Origin: an uncultured Francisellaceae bacterium
GTDB taxonomy: Bacteria > Pseudomonadota > Gammaproteobacteria > UBA6186 > Azoamicaceae
Direction of reading: 5' to 3'
Assembly: GCA_945956915.1 (NCBI GenBank)
Contig: CAMFJH010000015.1
Span: forward strand, 1-53,581
Length of the DNA stretch: 53,581 nt
Positions 17,549-27,434 of the stretch are shown one piece after another; position 1 is the first letter of the stretch, and the number at the start of each line of letters is the position of its first letter. The position numbers and the translations under genes are program-made. The notes under the pieces are model-generated. The model was not told the DNA's origin. It searched no databases and saw only the letters and a program-made list of their open reading frames with translations.

Positions 17549-18448
17549 ATGAGCAAAAACAATCCACAACGATTTACCAACATCGGTTTATTTGCAAAAT
17601 ATAATAATACGAGTATCACCGATACTTTTCAGCGTTTAGTCAATTTTTTAGCAAAGCGAGGGCATAAACTGTATATAGAAGAAAAGAGTAATGCCCTTTT
17701 AGAGACGCATGATTTTCAAGTAAGATCTAAAGATGCATTAGGTGCTGATTGTGATTTAGTATTGGTAGTTGGAGGGGATGGTAGTTTATTAAACGCAGCC
17801 CGTGCTATTGTGCCTTATCAAGTGCCTATGCTGGGTATTAATAGAGGACGTTTGGGGTTTTTGGCAGATACCAAACCGCAAGAAATGGAAGAGAAATTAA
17901 GCGCTATTTTAGATGGCATTTATATAGAAGAAAAACGTTTTTTATTAAGTGCAGATATCGTGCGAGCAGGGAAGACAATTGCAGGCGATCAAGCTTTAAA
18001 TGATATTGTCTTATATTCAGGTGCTTTAGCGCGCATGATTGAATTTGAAGTCTATATTGATGAGCTCTTTGTATTGCGTCAACGATCAGATGGACTGATT
18101 ACAGCAACGCCTACGGGTTCTACGGCTTATGCCTTATCGGGTGGGGGGCCGATTTTGTATCCTACCTTAAATACTTTAGTACTCGTGCCTATGTTTCCAC
18201 ACACCTTAAGCAGTAGGCCTATTGTGGTTTCTAATGCTTCTATTATTAAAGTCGTGATCACTGAAAATAACGAGCTATCCCCTAAACTAAGCTTTGATGG
18301 CCAAGTGCATCTTGATCTAAAGCCAGGAGATGAAATCCTTATCCAAAAATACCCTCATGATCTTAGCTTGATCCATCCTAAAGATCATGATTACTTCAGG
18401 GTATTGCGTGAAAAATTAGGGTGGAGTACGGATCCGATTAAAAAGTAG
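17549..18448 (+). CDS. nadK: NAD(+) kinase
   Basis: 299 residues (family about 290-300). ATP-dependent 2'-phosphorylation of NAD to NADP. GGDGSLLNAAR (the GGDG motif), GINRGRLGFLAD, TPTGSTAYALSGGGPI and LSSRPIVV are intact. GGAG lies 8 nt before the ATG. Directly downstream of recN, the conserved recN-nadK neighbourhood in reverse order to many relatives. Confidence 0.97.
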   Translation: MSKNNPQRFTNIGLFAKYNNTSITDTFQRLVNFLAKRGHKLYIEEKSNALLETHDFQVRSKDALGADCDLVLVVGGDGSLLNAARAIVPYQVPMLGINRGRLGFLADTKPQEMEEKLSAILDGIYIEEKRFLLSADIVRAGKTIAGDQALNDIVLYSGALARMIEFEVYIDELFVLRQRSDGLITATPTGSTAYALSGGGPILYPTLNTLVLVPMFPHTLSSRPIVVSNASIIKVVITENNELSPKLSFDGQVHLDLKPGDEILIQKYPHDLSLIHPKDHDYFRVLREKLGWSTDPIKK

Positions 18449-18453
18449 TGTGG

Positions 18454-18723
18454 CTAAGCATCCGTAGGTGTTTCATTTTGATCCGGTTTTTTGGCGCCTA
18501 GTCCATCTTTATTTCTAAAAGTAATACGACCTTTGGAAAGATCATAGGGGGTGAGTTGAACTGTGACTCGATCGCCCATAAGGATGCGGATATAATTTTT
18601 ACGCATACGTCCGGAAATATGAGCGTTTACAATATGACCATTGTCCAATTGGACTTTAAAATGCGTATTGGGAAGGGCTTCGATGACGACGCCTTCCATT
18701 TCAATGGCTTCTTCTTTGGACAT
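18454..18723 (-). CDS. infA: translation initiation factor IF-1
   Basis: 89 residues. S1/OB fold with [35 protein letters not shown] and [21 protein letters not shown], all diagnostic of IF-1. Canonical IF-1 is about 72 residues; here a polar tail of about 15 residues ([14 protein letters not shown]) is added. It occupies the A-site during initiation. It converges on nadK with a 5-bp gap and diverges from acyP. Confidence 0.95.
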   Translation of the reverse strand: MSKEEAIEMEGVVIEALPNTHFKVQLDNGHIVNAHISGRMRKNYIRILMGDRVTVQLTPYDLSKGRITFRNKDGLGAKKPDQNETPTDA

Positions 18724-18859
18724 GTACTATAGAACCTCTTATGGGCTGATAAAAAACATAGTCTAGCAAGAATAATCACAATACGCTAGTGGAGTGGTAT
18801 TTACTATAGGGTTGACCCTCTGTGGTCGACCGCCGCGAGAGTCAGTTAGGAGACTTTTA

Positions 18860-19132
18860 ATGGAAAAAATAGGCATGCATGTCTGGGTATCAGGTTTGGT
18901 GCAAGGTGTATTTTACAGACGTTTTGTGCAAGAGGCAGCTTTAAAATTAGGCCTCACAGGCTGGGCTACTAATTTAGAAGATGGCCGAGTAGAAATTTTA
19001 TTAAGTGGTGAAAAAGCGGATATCGAGCATTTAATTGCATTATTATGGCGTGGTCCTCCTAAGGCTGTGGTAGAAAATCTGCAATCACAAGAAGTTCCTT
19101 GGCAAAATCTTAAAGGCTTCATAACGCGTTAA
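18860..19132 (+). CDS. acyP: acylphosphatase
   Basis: 90 residues. The catalytic pattern is GMHVWVSGLVQGVFYRRFVQEAA (Arg of YRRF and Asn of WATNLEDGRVE). The start at 18860 is chosen because TTAGGAG lies just upstream and family members begin here. An in-frame start at 18794 would add 22 residues without homology. The enzyme hydrolyses acyl phosphates. Likely monocistronic. Confidence 0.93.
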   Translation: MEKIGMHVWVSGLVQGVFYRRFVQEAALKLGLTGWATNLEDGRVEILLSGEKADIEHLIALLWRGPPKAVVENLQSQEVPWQNLKGFITR

Positions 19133-19167
19133 TTTTTTATCTAGCACATCGGCTGCTTAGTAGAGAG

Positions 19168-20316
19168 TTAATAAGGTTTCGCCCCTTCTTCAAGAATATC
19201 AAGATATTGTCGATATACATATATTTTATCGCGTTTTTTTTCACTTATTTCATTTACAATACCCAAGTCTAACAAATGATTTAAAGATTTTCTAGCGGTA
19301 GGCGCTGTCATTTTTAATTCTTGGACAAGTAAAGGGGTGCTTACTTGAGGTAATTGCTTCATATATTCTAGAATTTGTTCACAAGAAAATCTTGCGCGTC
19401 CCAAGGTTTCGATTTTTTTACGGTCTTGCTCAAAAAGCTTATTGATAGCAGTTGCTGTACTGATTGCTTGTTTTGCAGATTTATAAACACCATCTAAGAA
19501 AAATTCCAACCAGGTTTCCCAAGTACCACGTAGACGAACATCTTGCAAGAGTTCATAATAAATTTGACGATTTTGTTTAAAATAAAGACTTAAATACAAA
19601 ATAGGTGCATCGAGTATTCTGCCTGTACAAAGCAATAAATTGATTAATAATCTACCCAGTCTCCCATTTCCATCTAAAAAAGGATGTATTGTTTCAAACT
19701 GAACGTGAGCAAGGCCTGCTTTAATAAGGGTTGGTATGCTTTTGTTATGTAAAAATTTTTCAAAATCAGATAGACATTGATTTAATTGATCAACAGGTGG
19801 GGGCACAAATAATGCATTGCCGGGTCTTGTACCTCCAATCCAATTCTGTGAACGTCTGAATTCGCCAGGTAGTTGTTTTTTTCCTCGACCACCAGATAAT
19901 AATACGCTATGAATTTCTCGTAATAGCCTAAGTGATAAGGGTAAATCTTCGAGTCTTTTTAAACCATAATTAATCGCTTTTACATAATTAGAGACCTCTT
20001 CAACATCTTCTAATGATACCGAGGGCTTTTGATCGTGTTCGAAAAGCATCAAATCTGAAAATGAACTTTGTGTTCCTTCAATTTGACTTGAAAGTAAGGC
20101 TTCTTTGCGTACATACATATAGGTGAATAGTGAAATATTGGGAATCGATCGATGGATACTGTTTAGTTCAGCTAAAGCTGCTGTTGCTTTTTCAAAATAG
20201 GGGTAAAGAATCGATAAATCTAAAGGTGGGTTTGGGGGCAAAGGAGGGGGCAGGTAAGCTTTGTAGGTTTCCCCAGCGGTTGCTCTTAGTATGTAAGTTC
20301 CAATTCTTGGGTTCAT
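19168..20316 (-). CDS. Fic-family protein, class II, with C-terminal winged helix
   Basis: 382 residues. The Fic motif HPFLDGNGRLGR (211-222) is complete. The N-terminal inhibitory motif is S76-SQI-E80-G81, the [S/T]xxxE[G/N] of class II self-inhibited AMPylators. The Fic_N-like region begins with a Pro-rich stretch (22-31). A winged-helix segment (about 310-370, SCEQILEYMKQLPQVSTPLLVQELKMT) suggests DNA binding. The likely activity is transferring AMP to a target hydroxyl. A palindrome covers its SD (see 20326-20362), which suggests autoregulation. Confidence 0.93.
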   Translation of the reverse strand: MNPRIGTYILRATAGETYKAYLPPPLPPNPPLDLSILYPYFEKATAALAELNSIHRSIPNISLFTYMYVRKEALLSSQIEGTQSSFSDLMLFEHDQKPSVSLEDVEEVSNYVKAINYGLKRLEDLPLSLRLLREIHSVLLSGGRGKKQLPGEFRRSQNWIGGTRPGNALFVPPPVDQLNQCLSDFEKFLHNKSIPTLIKAGLAHVQFETIHPFLDGNGRLGRLLINLLLCTGRILDAPILYLSLYFKQNRQIYYELLQDVRLRGTWETWLEFFLDGVYKSAKQAISTATAINKLFEQDRKKIETLGRARFSCEQILEYMKQLPQVSTPLLVQELKMTAPTARKSLNHLLDLGIVNEISEKKRDKIYVYRQYLDILEEGAKPY

Positions 20317-20325
20317 ATGTACGCT

Positions 20326-20362
20326 CTATCCTTTCTTAGATTCATTGACTAAGAAAGGATAG
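20326..20362 (-). promoter_or_regulatory. 14-bp perfect palindrome over the Fic gene's ribosome binding site
   Basis: CTATCCTTTCTTAG (20326-20339) and CTAAGAAAGGATAG (20349-20362) are exact complements with a 9-nt spacer. A third, near-identical arm, TATCTTTTCTTAG, sits just upstream of the gene at about 20368-20380. On the minus strand the AAGGATAG arm contains the SD of the Fic gene 10 nt before its ATG. The palindrome may be an operator for a dimeric winged-helix protein or a translation-blocking hairpin. Confidence 0.65.
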
Positions 20363-20528
20363 CTACTTATCTTTTCTTAGTCAAGCAGGATAAACAAGGA
20401 TATAGTGTATGTAGCTTAGGGTTCGTGGGCAAGGACTGTATATAAACATAGTGTTATTTGAATCATGTGCTAATAGTATGATATTCTATATTGTAAGAGC
20501 AGCACAGTTACAATACTAGAGACAAGAA

Positions 20529-22262
20529 ATGATTACACCCATTGGCGTTAGTGATTTTCGTGCGTTGGTCGAATACAAAGATTTAGACGGAAATCCTTAT
20601 CTTTACATAGATAAATCCTTAATCGTCAATGAAATCCTGTCTGGGGCACATGTAACGCTTATTACCCGTCCCAGGCGCTTTGGTAAAACGCTGAATATGT
20701 CTTTATTGCATCATTTTTTTGCTAAAGAGGTGATGCATCAGCCGACGGAACACTTGTTTGAGGATTTGGAAATATCCAAATATCCAAAAGCTATGCAACA
20801 CCAGGGAAAATATCCTGTTATTTTTTTAAGTTTTAAAGAAATTAAGGCAAATCATTTTGAAAAGGCATATGCTGATCTACAAGAAATTATTAGACAAGCT
20901 TATAAAGAACATGAAACAGTGCTTTATGAATCTTTGGCTTTAACGGAAACTGACAAAGCAGATTACCAAAAAATATTAAACAATACCGCATCCGACTCTT
21001 TGACTTATATTGCCTTAAAAAATTTAACTCAATATCTAACAAAGGCTTATGGTATTAAAGCGATTATTTTAATAGATGAATATGATACGCCTATCCAAAC
21101 TGCTTATCTAAACAAATATTATGCACAAATGGTCGAATTTATGAGGGGATTTTTAGGTTATGGACTTAAAGATAATCCTTATTTAGAAAAAGCAGTACTT
21201 ACGGGTATTTTGAGGGTTTCCAAAGAAAGTATATTTTCAGATCTAAATCATCTTAAAGTTTATACGCTATTAGATCGTCGGTATGGTGAATTTTTTGGAT
21301 TTACAGAACAAGAAGTCATTCACTTATTACAAAAAGCAAAACTTACCAATCAACATCGATTTCAATCTTTCGAGAAGGAGCAGCGCTTGGAAGAAGTGAG
21401 ATCTTGGTATAATGGATATCAAGCGGGTGATTTGATTATTTATAACCCATGGTCGATTATTAATTACATAGAAGAAAAAGGAAAATTAAAATCCTATTGG
21501 GTAAATACCAGCGCTAATGCTTTAATTAAAACTTTATTAATTGAAGCCCCAAGTACTTTTAAAATACAACTTGAAGCGCTTTTTGCAGGAAAAACAGTCG
21601 AAAAATTTATCAGTGAGCATGTTATATTTGAATATTTAAATTCTAATGAAAATGCATTATGGGCTTTATTGTTCATGTCAGGATATTTAAAAACAACAAG
21701 TACTCAATATGATAGCCAAGGTGTTATCTGCCAATTAGCGATCCCCAATCAGGAAGTTAGAAATTTACTCCAAAATTTTATTGCAGAGTGGCTATCAGGT
21801 ATCGATAATCATTTAGTGTTTAAGCATTTTTTAAACGAGCTTTTAGAAGGAAACTTGGAACATTTTGAAGAACGTTTAAGGTATATTTTATTAGTCACTT
21901 GTAGTATGCATGATGTAAAAGGCAAAAATCCGGAAAAATTTTACCACGGTCTCTTACTGGGATTGCTTTCCGGTATTGATAGACGTTATTATACCGTTGA
22001 TTCTAATAAAGAAGCAGGCTTAGGTCGATTTGATATTGTTATTGTGCCCCGAGAATCTCATCAATTGGGCATTATTATAGAACTTAAAAGTATCGATCAA
22101 GATAAGCCCGAAATCCTAAAAAAAGCTGCCATAGATGCTCTGAATCAAATAGAAAAACAGCAATACGACAAAACGACTTTATTTACAGATACGAAACGTT
22201 TGTTAAAGATTGGAATTGCATTTTCAGGAAAAGAACTGGCGATAGTTCATAATTTTCTTTGA
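20529..22262 (+). CDS. AAA-ATPase-like protein with PD-(D/E)XK nuclease-like C-terminus
   Basis: 577 residues matching the PF09820/PF08011 architecture: MITPIGVSDFRALV..YIDKSLIVNEIL, a P-loop TRPRRFGKTLNMSLL (about 46-60) in the RRFGKT form, and a C-terminal DUF1703-like region with GRFDIVIVPR...GIIIELKSID (D-x(n)-E-x-K). This family is abundant in amoeba-associated and gut bacteria, often in multiple copies. The function is unknown. It is tail-to-tail with the EamA gene at 22295. Confidence 0.88.
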   Translation: MITPIGVSDFRALVEYKDLDGNPYLYIDKSLIVNEILSGAHVTLITRPRRFGKTLNMSLLHHFFAKEVMHQPTEHLFEDLEISKYPKAMQHQGKYPVIFLSFKEIKANHFEKAYADLQEIIRQAYKEHETVLYESLALTETDKADYQKILNNTASDSLTYIALKNLTQYLTKAYGIKAIILIDEYDTPIQTAYLNKYYAQMVEFMRGFLGYGLKDNPYLEKAVLTGILRVSKESIFSDLNHLKVYTLLDRRYGEFFGFTEQEVIHLLQKAKLTNQHRFQSFEKEQRLEEVRSWYNGYQAGDLIIYNPWSIINYIEEKGKLKSYWVNTSANALIKTLLIEAPSTFKIQLEALFAGKTVEKFISEHVIFEYLNSNENALWALLFMSGYLKTTSTQYDSQGVICQLAIPNQEVRNLLQNFIAEWLSGIDNHLVFKHFLNELLEGNLEHFEERLRYILLVTCSMHDVKGKNPEKFYHGLLLGLLSGIDRRYYTVDSNKEAGLGRFDIVIVPRESHQLGIIIELKSIDQDKPEILKKAAIDALNQIEKQQYDKTTLFTDTKRLLKIGIAFSGKELAIVHNFL

Positions 22263-22294
22263 GGAACTGCCGCCTAAAAATCCTTACATTGTAA

Positions 22295-23224
22295 TTAAGG
22301 CACAACACTTTGGATCTGTAATTTTTCTTTTTTCAATTCTTCTTGGTAAAAAATTGTTAAGCCCACCGAGAATATAATCATCGAGGCGTAATAGTGCCAA
22401 GTAATGCTTTCCCCTAAAAATGCCCATCCAAAGAAAGAAGCGAATAAAGGCGCAATTAAACCTGCAAAAGACATAAAAGTAGCGGTATATCGTTTTAAAA
22501 GATATCCGTAGAGGTTGTAAGCAACAAGATTAGAGATTAAACACATCGCCAGCGTATATTGAATAAAAGGACCATATTCTGAAACCGGTATAGGTGACCA
22601 TTGTTCACCTGCAATATAAGAATGTACTAAAGCTAAACACCCCCCTAATAACATGCTAATACCATTGGCCATCAAAGGGGTATATTTAAATTCATTGATT
22701 AATTTTTTTAATAAAATCCAACCATATACACTGCATAAAACAGCACTTAAGACTGCTAGTTCTGCCAGGGGGATACCACTCCAGCCACCCTCAGTAGATA
22801 CATATTCTGAAGGACTTTTAGTCATAAAAATAGGCACCAAACCTATAAAACCAATGATTAAGCCTAGCCATTTTTTGCCTGAAAGGACTTCTTTTAAAGA
22901 GAAATACGCAACCAAGGCTGCTAAAAAAGGAGATAAGCTATAGATTAAACATACTTTGGCAGATGATAAATATTTAATGCCCCAAATTTCCATAATATTG
23001 GTAATATAAACACTTAATAAACTGAGCAAAAATAAGGGTTTGAGATGAACAAGCTTAATTTTAAAGGCCTTGCGATTCCAAATAAATTGGTGCACCAATA
23101 GGATCAATCCTGCAAAGGCAAAACGAGAGCCTATTAGGAAAAAAGGATCACTATACTCTAAAGCCGTTTTGTTTAAACCAAACAGACTCGCAAACAAAGC
23201 AAAAAGCAATATTACCCAAAACAT
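22295..23224 (-). CDS. EamA/DMT-superfamily transporter
   Basis: 309 residues with about ten membrane helices in two EamA domains (about 1-140 and 155-295). Glycine- and aromatic-rich, for example FAFAGLILLVHQF and FMSFAGLIAPLFASFFGW. A second member of the family seen at 2152-3063, but the two are not closely alike. The substrate is unknown. It is followed by no same-strand gene. The carbonic anhydrase gene lies upstream on the same strand. Confidence 0.87.
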   Translation of the reverse strand: MFWVILLFALFASLFGLNKTALEYSDPFFLIGSRFAFAGLILLVHQFIWNRKAFKIKLVHLKPLFLLSLLSVYITNIMEIWGIKYLSSAKVCLIYSLSPFLAALVAYFSLKEVLSGKKWLGLIIGFIGLVPIFMTKSPSEYVSTEGGWSGIPLAELAVLSAVLCSVYGWILLKKLINEFKYTPLMANGISMLLGGCLALVHSYIAGEQWSPIPVSEYGPFIQYTLAMCLISNLVAYNLYGYLLKRYTATFMSFAGLIAPLFASFFGWAFLGESITWHYYASMIIFSVGLTIFYQEELKKEKLQIQSVVP

Positions 23225-23311
23225 AAGCGTATATCCTATAAATCGCAGTTTAAGTGGATTAGATAAACCATTTTACCACAACATTTGCTGCTGGTCACCA
23301 TTTTTATGTAT

Positions 23312-23965
23312 TTAACTAACCCTTAAAGGTTCAAAATCTTGGCTATCTGCCTTAAAAACGTCAATTATACCTTCTGGTAAATTAAAATACCAGGCGTGTA
23401 ATTGCAAGCTCCCAGCTTCGACTTTTTCCTTTATCCAGGGGAAGCTCATTAAATTATTCAGAGAACCCAAGAGTGCTTGTTTGCCGCATAAATTTTCTTG
23501 TTGACTCTGCTTTGCAGAGGGGGGAATATCTGCGATATTCTCAGGCAATCTGCAAGAAACTTGAGCCATACTCATCCATTTGTCTATAAAGCTATTGGTT
23601 TGTTTAGCATCTTGTTTTTTGAATAAAGATTGAATGCCCCCGCATCCGCTGTGTCCCAAAATAATAATATGGGGAATATTAAGATAGCAAATACCAAATT
23701 CCAAAGCCGCGCTGGTCCCGTGGTAATGCGAATCAATTTCATAGGGTGGAATTAAATTGGCAACATTACGGATCAAAAAAAGATCGCCTGGATCACAATC
23801 AAAAATTCGGACAGGTTCAATTCTTGCATCGCAGCAGGTAACCAGTAAAGCAATGGGACGTTGGGGTTTTTGTAAAATTTCTTTATAGCCATCATTGGCA
23901 TGTTTGGCTTTTAAATTTCGGAAGCGAGTATAGCCTTCAATTAACTTTTTAATTTCATTATCCAT
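23312..23965 (-). CDS. beta-class carbonic anhydrase
   Basis: 217 residues (family about 200-230). Zinc ligands C44, H105 and C108 lie in TCCDARIEP and LGHSGCGG, and the D46-R48 dyad is intact. The second Cys of TCCDAR (C45) sits where Ser is common. It interconverts CO2 and bicarbonate in the cytoplasm. proS lies 35 bp upstream on the same strand, so the two may share a transcript. Confidence 0.94.
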   Translation of the reverse strand: MDNEIKKLIEGYTRFRNLKAKHANDGYKEILQKPQRPIALLVTCCDARIEPVRIFDCDPGDLFLIRNVANLIPPYEIDSHYHGTSAALEFGICYLNIPHIIILGHSGCGGIQSLFKKQDAKQTNSFIDKWMSMAQVSCRLPENIADIPPSAKQSQQENLCGKQALLGSLNNLMSFPWIKEKVEAGSLQLHAWYFNLPEGIIDVFKADSQDFEPLRVS

Positions 23966-24000
23966 AAAATTTCCTTAGGTTAAAGAGTTTAGACTTAAGT

Positions 24001-25713
24001 TCAAGCACGATGTTTTTCTAAAAACGAGAGTACTTGATCCAATGGAATATTATCCGTTTGACCCGTCTGTCGGGATTTGTATTCTAAAGTTCCTGCAGTT
24101 AAGCCTTTTTCACCCAATACCAAGCGATGGGGAATACCGATTAATTCTGCATCATTAAACATAATACCTGGCCGTTCATCCCGATCATCCAAGAGGATTT
24201 CAATGCCCGCTTGTTGCAAATCCCGATACATTTTTTCTGTGGCTTCCCTAACAGCTGAAGATTGTCTAAACCCTATCGGAATTAAAACGGCTTCAAAAGG
24301 TGCCATGGAGGATGGCCAGATAATGCCTTTGTCATCATAATTTTGCTCAATAGCAGCCGCAACGATTCGTGATACGCCGATACCATAACACCCCATGCTC
24401 AATACCCGAGATTTCCCAGTTTCATCTAAGACGCAGGCTTTCATCGCTTGGCTGTATTTATCACCCAGCTGAAATACATGTCCTACCTCAATACCCCGTG
24501 CCAACAATAAATGGCCCTGATGATCAGGGCTGGGGTCGCCTGCAAGCACCTTACGAATATCGGCCACAGTCGGTTCTGCACAATCTCGGCCCCAATTAAA
24601 ATTCGCATAGTGCGTATCGTCTTGATTGGCACCACAAACAAAATTAGCCATATGCGCAACAGAACGATCGGCAATTAAGGGAATGTTTAAGTCTTTAGGA
24701 CCTACAAATCCAGGGCTGCAAGCTGCGATCGCTTGCACTTGTTCAAGAGAAGCCAATTCGAAGGGTACCCCAACTAAAGCTATTTTTTCAGCTTTAATGG
24801 GATTGATTTCATGATCGCCGCGCACCAATAAGGCAACAACAGGGTGTTCTTCAGTACGACCTTTGACCAGCATGGTTTTTAAAATATCCTTAGCTTCACA
24901 CTTTAAGTATTTGGCTTGTTCTTCTACCGATTTAATCCCGGGTGTTTGCATGGTGGATAAAGGCTCGGCAGGGGCTTCACGAGGTGTTGTGGGACTTAGG
25001 GCTTCTGCCAATTCTACATTTGCAGCATAATCGGAGGTATCGCTATAGGCAATTAAATCTTCTCCGGAATCTGCCAGTACATGAAATTCATGCGAGCCGC
25101 AACCCCCAATACTACCGGTATCTGCCAGTACGGCTCTAAATTTTAAACCTAAGCGTGTAAAAATTTTAGCATAAGCTTGGTACATGTTTTCATAGGTTTC
25201 TTGAAGAGACTCTGCATTCAAATGAAAAGAATAAGCATCTTTCATCAAAAATTCTCGTGCACGCATCACGCCAAATCGAGGCCGCACTTCATCTCTAAAT
25301 TTGGTTTGAATTTGATACACAGCCATGGGTAATTGTTTATAGCTTTTTAATTCTTTACGGATTAAATCGGTTACCACTTCTTCATGGGTAGGCCCAAAAC
25401 AAAAGGATCGTTTGTGCCTATCTTGTATTTTCAGCAGTGAAGGACCAAATTGATTCCAGCGCGCTGTTTCTTCCCATAATTCTGCAGGTTGTACCGCAGG
25501 CATTAAAATTTCTTGAGCATTGATGAGATTCATTTCTTCACGCACGATGCGCTCTACTTTGCGTAGCACACGAAGACCCATTGGCAACCAGGTATATAAT
25601 CCAGAAGCAAGCTTTCGTATCATACCCGCACGTAACATCAGTTTATGGCTAATAATTTCGGCTTCGCTCGGGGATTCTTTTAGGGTCGCTAAAAGTAAGT
25701 TAGATGTTCTCAT
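24001..25713 (-). CDS. proS: prolyl-tRNA synthetase
   Basis: 570 residues, the bacterial class II form (E. coli 572) with an editing insertion. [20 protein letters not shown] at the N-terminus, motif 2 around [22 protein letters not shown], the INS editing domain in the middle (about 230-400) and the anticodon-binding domain at the C-terminus ([22 protein letters not shown]). It charges tRNA-Pro, one isoacceptor of which is encoded at 36118. Confidence 0.97.
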   Translation of the reverse strand: MRTSNLLLATLKESPSEAEIISHKLMLRAGMIRKLASGLYTWLPMGLRVLRKVERIVREEMNLINAQEILMPAVQPAELWEETARWNQFGPSLLKIQDRHKRSFCFGPTHEEVVTDLIRKELKSYKQLPMAVYQIQTKFRDEVRPRFGVMRAREFLMKDAYSFHLNAESLQETYENMYQAYAKIFTRLGLKFRAVLADTGSIGGCGSHEFHVLADSGEDLIAYSDTSDYAANVELAEALSPTTPREAPAEPLSTMQTPGIKSVEEQAKYLKCEAKDILKTMLVKGRTEEHPVVALLVRGDHEINPIKAEKIALVGVPFELASLEQVQAIAACSPGFVGPKDLNIPLIADRSVAHMANFVCGANQDDTHYANFNWGRDCAEPTVADIRKVLAGDPSPDHQGHLLLARGIEVGHVFQLGDKYSQAMKACVLDETGKSRVLSMGCYGIGVSRIVAAAIEQNYDDKGIIWPSSMAPFEAVLIPIGFRQSSAVREATEKMYRDLQQAGIEILLDDRDERPGIMFNDAELIGIPHRLVLGEKGLTAGTLEYKSRQTGQTDNIPLDQVLSFLEKHRA

Positions 25714-25821
25714 AAATTTTTAATCCTGTTTCTTCCATTTTGAGCCAGTATAAAAGATATTTAAGCTGAAATGAACTATGATGATAACATACCTATGTGA
25801 AATGAGGATAAGGTTAGTAAA

Positions 25822-26268
25822 ATGACCAACTATTTAAATGAAGCCGCCTATAGACGTTGGTTAAGGCAATATCAGATCCATTTGGATAATTATATCGATC
25901 GCTTAACTTTATTGCGTTTTAGAATAGATGATTTACCACGTTCACTTGATAATGATGAAGATTTTCTGGCTATTCAATTGGCGCTAGATATGATTGATGA
26001 ACATGTAGAGCGCATTTTTGCCCGAGATTTCAGTCCTGGAATGAGTCCGCTTACAGGATCTGAAAAATTTGTCGAAAATCTAAAAGTATTTTGCAATTTA
26101 ACAGTGAATTTATTTAAACGGCCAGCGCCTTTTTTGAGTATTTATCAATCAGAAAAAGACAGAGTCATGAAAGAACACAAAAGCTTTAAATTTAAAGAAA
26201 AACTCTTAGCATTGAAAGGGATGATTGACGTTGCAGAAAGTCGAGAAACCTTATCCGCAGTCGCATAA
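25822..26268 (+). CDS. hypothetical protein, 148 residues
   Basis: Not recognised. It is helical, with Arg/Lys/Asp-rich segments (YRRWLRQYQIHLDNYIDRL, FLAIQLALDMIDEHVERIF), and has no signal peptide or membrane segment. The start is preceded by GAGGATAAGG at a usable distance. It lies between proS (divergent) and the Rieske gene (convergent, 15-bp gap), so it is probably monocistronic. Confidence 0.65.
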   Translation: MTNYLNEAAYRRWLRQYQIHLDNYIDRLTLLRFRIDDLPRSLDNDEDFLAIQLALDMIDEHVERIFARDFSPGMSPLTGSEKFVENLKVFCNLTVNLFKRPAPFLSIYQSEKDRVMKEHKSFKFKEKLLALKGMIDVAESRETLSAVA

Positions 26269-26283
26269 TACATTCAAGCCGGC

Positions 26284-26592
26284 TTAAATAAAAATCTGTA
26301 TGAATTGTTCTTCAATGCGTGTGGGGTAGGTTTCTAGATCAGCGAAGGCGGGGGGGCTTTTAACCGCTCCAGTTTTAATACAAAAAGAAGCGCCATGAAA
26401 AGGGCAAAAGAGTGTAGTGCCTTCTAAAGCACCTTCGGTTAAGGGCAGGCTTTCATGGGTGCAAAGATTGTGCACAGCGTAATAAGCACCTTCACTTTTG
26501 ATCAACAAAATATCCGTGTTTTCTACGCTAATCGCTTTTCTATCGCCTTCTGATAATTCAGAATCTTTTGCTATGCTTATCCACTGAGACAT
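26284..26592 (-). CDS. Rieske [2Fe-2S] ferredoxin-like protein
   Basis: 102 residues. Cluster ligands C44-T-H46 and C63-P-F-H66 are present, in LCTHESLPLTEGALEGTTLFCPFHGASF. The small single-domain form resembles NirD or the ferredoxin component of dioxygenases. It follows sufT by 7 bp, so it is transcribed with the SufU-SufT pair; an electron-transfer role in Fe-S assembly or an associated oxidase is inferred. Confidence 0.9.
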   Translation of the reverse strand: MSQWISIAKDSELSEGDRKAISVENTDILLIKSEGAYYAVHNLCTHESLPLTEGALEGTTLFCPFHGASFCIKTGAVKSPPAFADLETYPTRIEEQFIQIFI

Positions 26593-26599
26593 GCCACAC

Positions 26600-26893
26600 C
26601 TAAAACATATTGAGTTCTAATTTAGCGATTTCAGACATCATCTCTTTAGTCCACACAGGTTCCCAGACCAGCTCCACTTTCACACCCGTAACACCGGGTA
26701 CAGTTAATACTTTATCTTGAACCATTTGGGGGAAAGTTTCAGCCACAGGACACCCCGGAGAGGTGAGGGTCATTTGAATATCCACTTGGCCTTCTGTTAT
26801 TTGAGTATCATAAATAAGCCCTAAATCAACGATATTAACTGGGATTTCAGGATCATAAATTTGTTTTAAAGCCATCATTACGTGTTCTTTCAT
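26600..26893 (-). CDS. sufT: SufT/MIP18-family protein
   Basis: 97 residues of the DUF59/MIP18 family: IYDPEIPVNIVDLGLIYD, then TLTSPGCPVAETFP with the conserved Cys, then VELVWEPVW. The family helps maturation of Fe-S proteins. Its ATG overlaps the sufU stop by 4 nt, showing coupling. Normally sufT ends a sufBCDSU operon; the core genes are not next to it here. Confidence 0.92.
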   Translation of the reverse strand: MKEHVMMALKQIYDPEIPVNIVDLGLIYDTQITEGQVDIQMTLTSPGCPVAETFPQMVQDKVLTVPGVTGVKVELVWEPVWTKEMMSEIAKLELNMF

Positions 26894-27357
26894 GTGCTGA
26901 TTTCCAGTTTTTCATTTGTTTTTGGGGATGAAGTATTAGTTAATGCCTTGTTTAGCGCATGCCAGGCAAGGGTTGCACATTTCACCCGCATAGGAAAAGC
27001 CTTAACACCTGACAGGGCCGATAATTTACCCAGTTGCTCCAAATCAATGGATAAGACATCTTCAGCAGTCATCATGCTTTGAAATTGTGTAAAAAGGGTT
27101 TTTATTTCTACAATGCTCTTGCCAATAAGCGATTCAGTCATTAAAGAGGCCGAGGCTGTAGAGATAGCACAACCTGCACCCTGAAAAGAAGCTTCTTGTA
27201 CATAACCATTGTCTATATTGAGATAAAGATGCACGGTATCGCCACAGAGTGGATTATAGCCTTCGGCAGAACACGTAGCATGGGGCATCAGGCGGCAATT
27301 GCGCGGTTGCGTTCCATGGTCAATAATCAATTCTTGGTATAAATCATTTAAACTCAA
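26890..27357 (-). CDS. sufU: SufU-type Fe-S cluster scaffold
   Basis: 155 residues of the IscU/NifU-N fold in its SufU branch: YNPLCGD (C38), GAGCAIS (C63) and VKCATLAW (C127), the three cluster or zinc ligands, plus the SufU-type insertion between the second and third Cys. It accepts sulfur from SufS. It is the first gene of a three-gene unit (sufU-sufT-Rieske). acpS is divergent, 77 bp away. Confidence 0.93.
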   Translation of the reverse strand: MSLNDLYQELIIDHGTQPRNCRLMPHATCSAEGYNPLCGDTVHLYLNIDNGYVQEASFQGAGCAISTASASLMTESLIGKSIVEIKTLFTQFQSMMTAEDVLSIDLEQLGKLSALSGVKAFPMRVKCATLAWHALNKALTNTSSPKTNEKLEIST

Positions 27358-27434
27358 TGGGTTATCAATCCTAAAGCTAAGAAATATTGATATTATTATA
27401 TCATAGTAAGGCTAAACTCGCTATAATTAAATAC

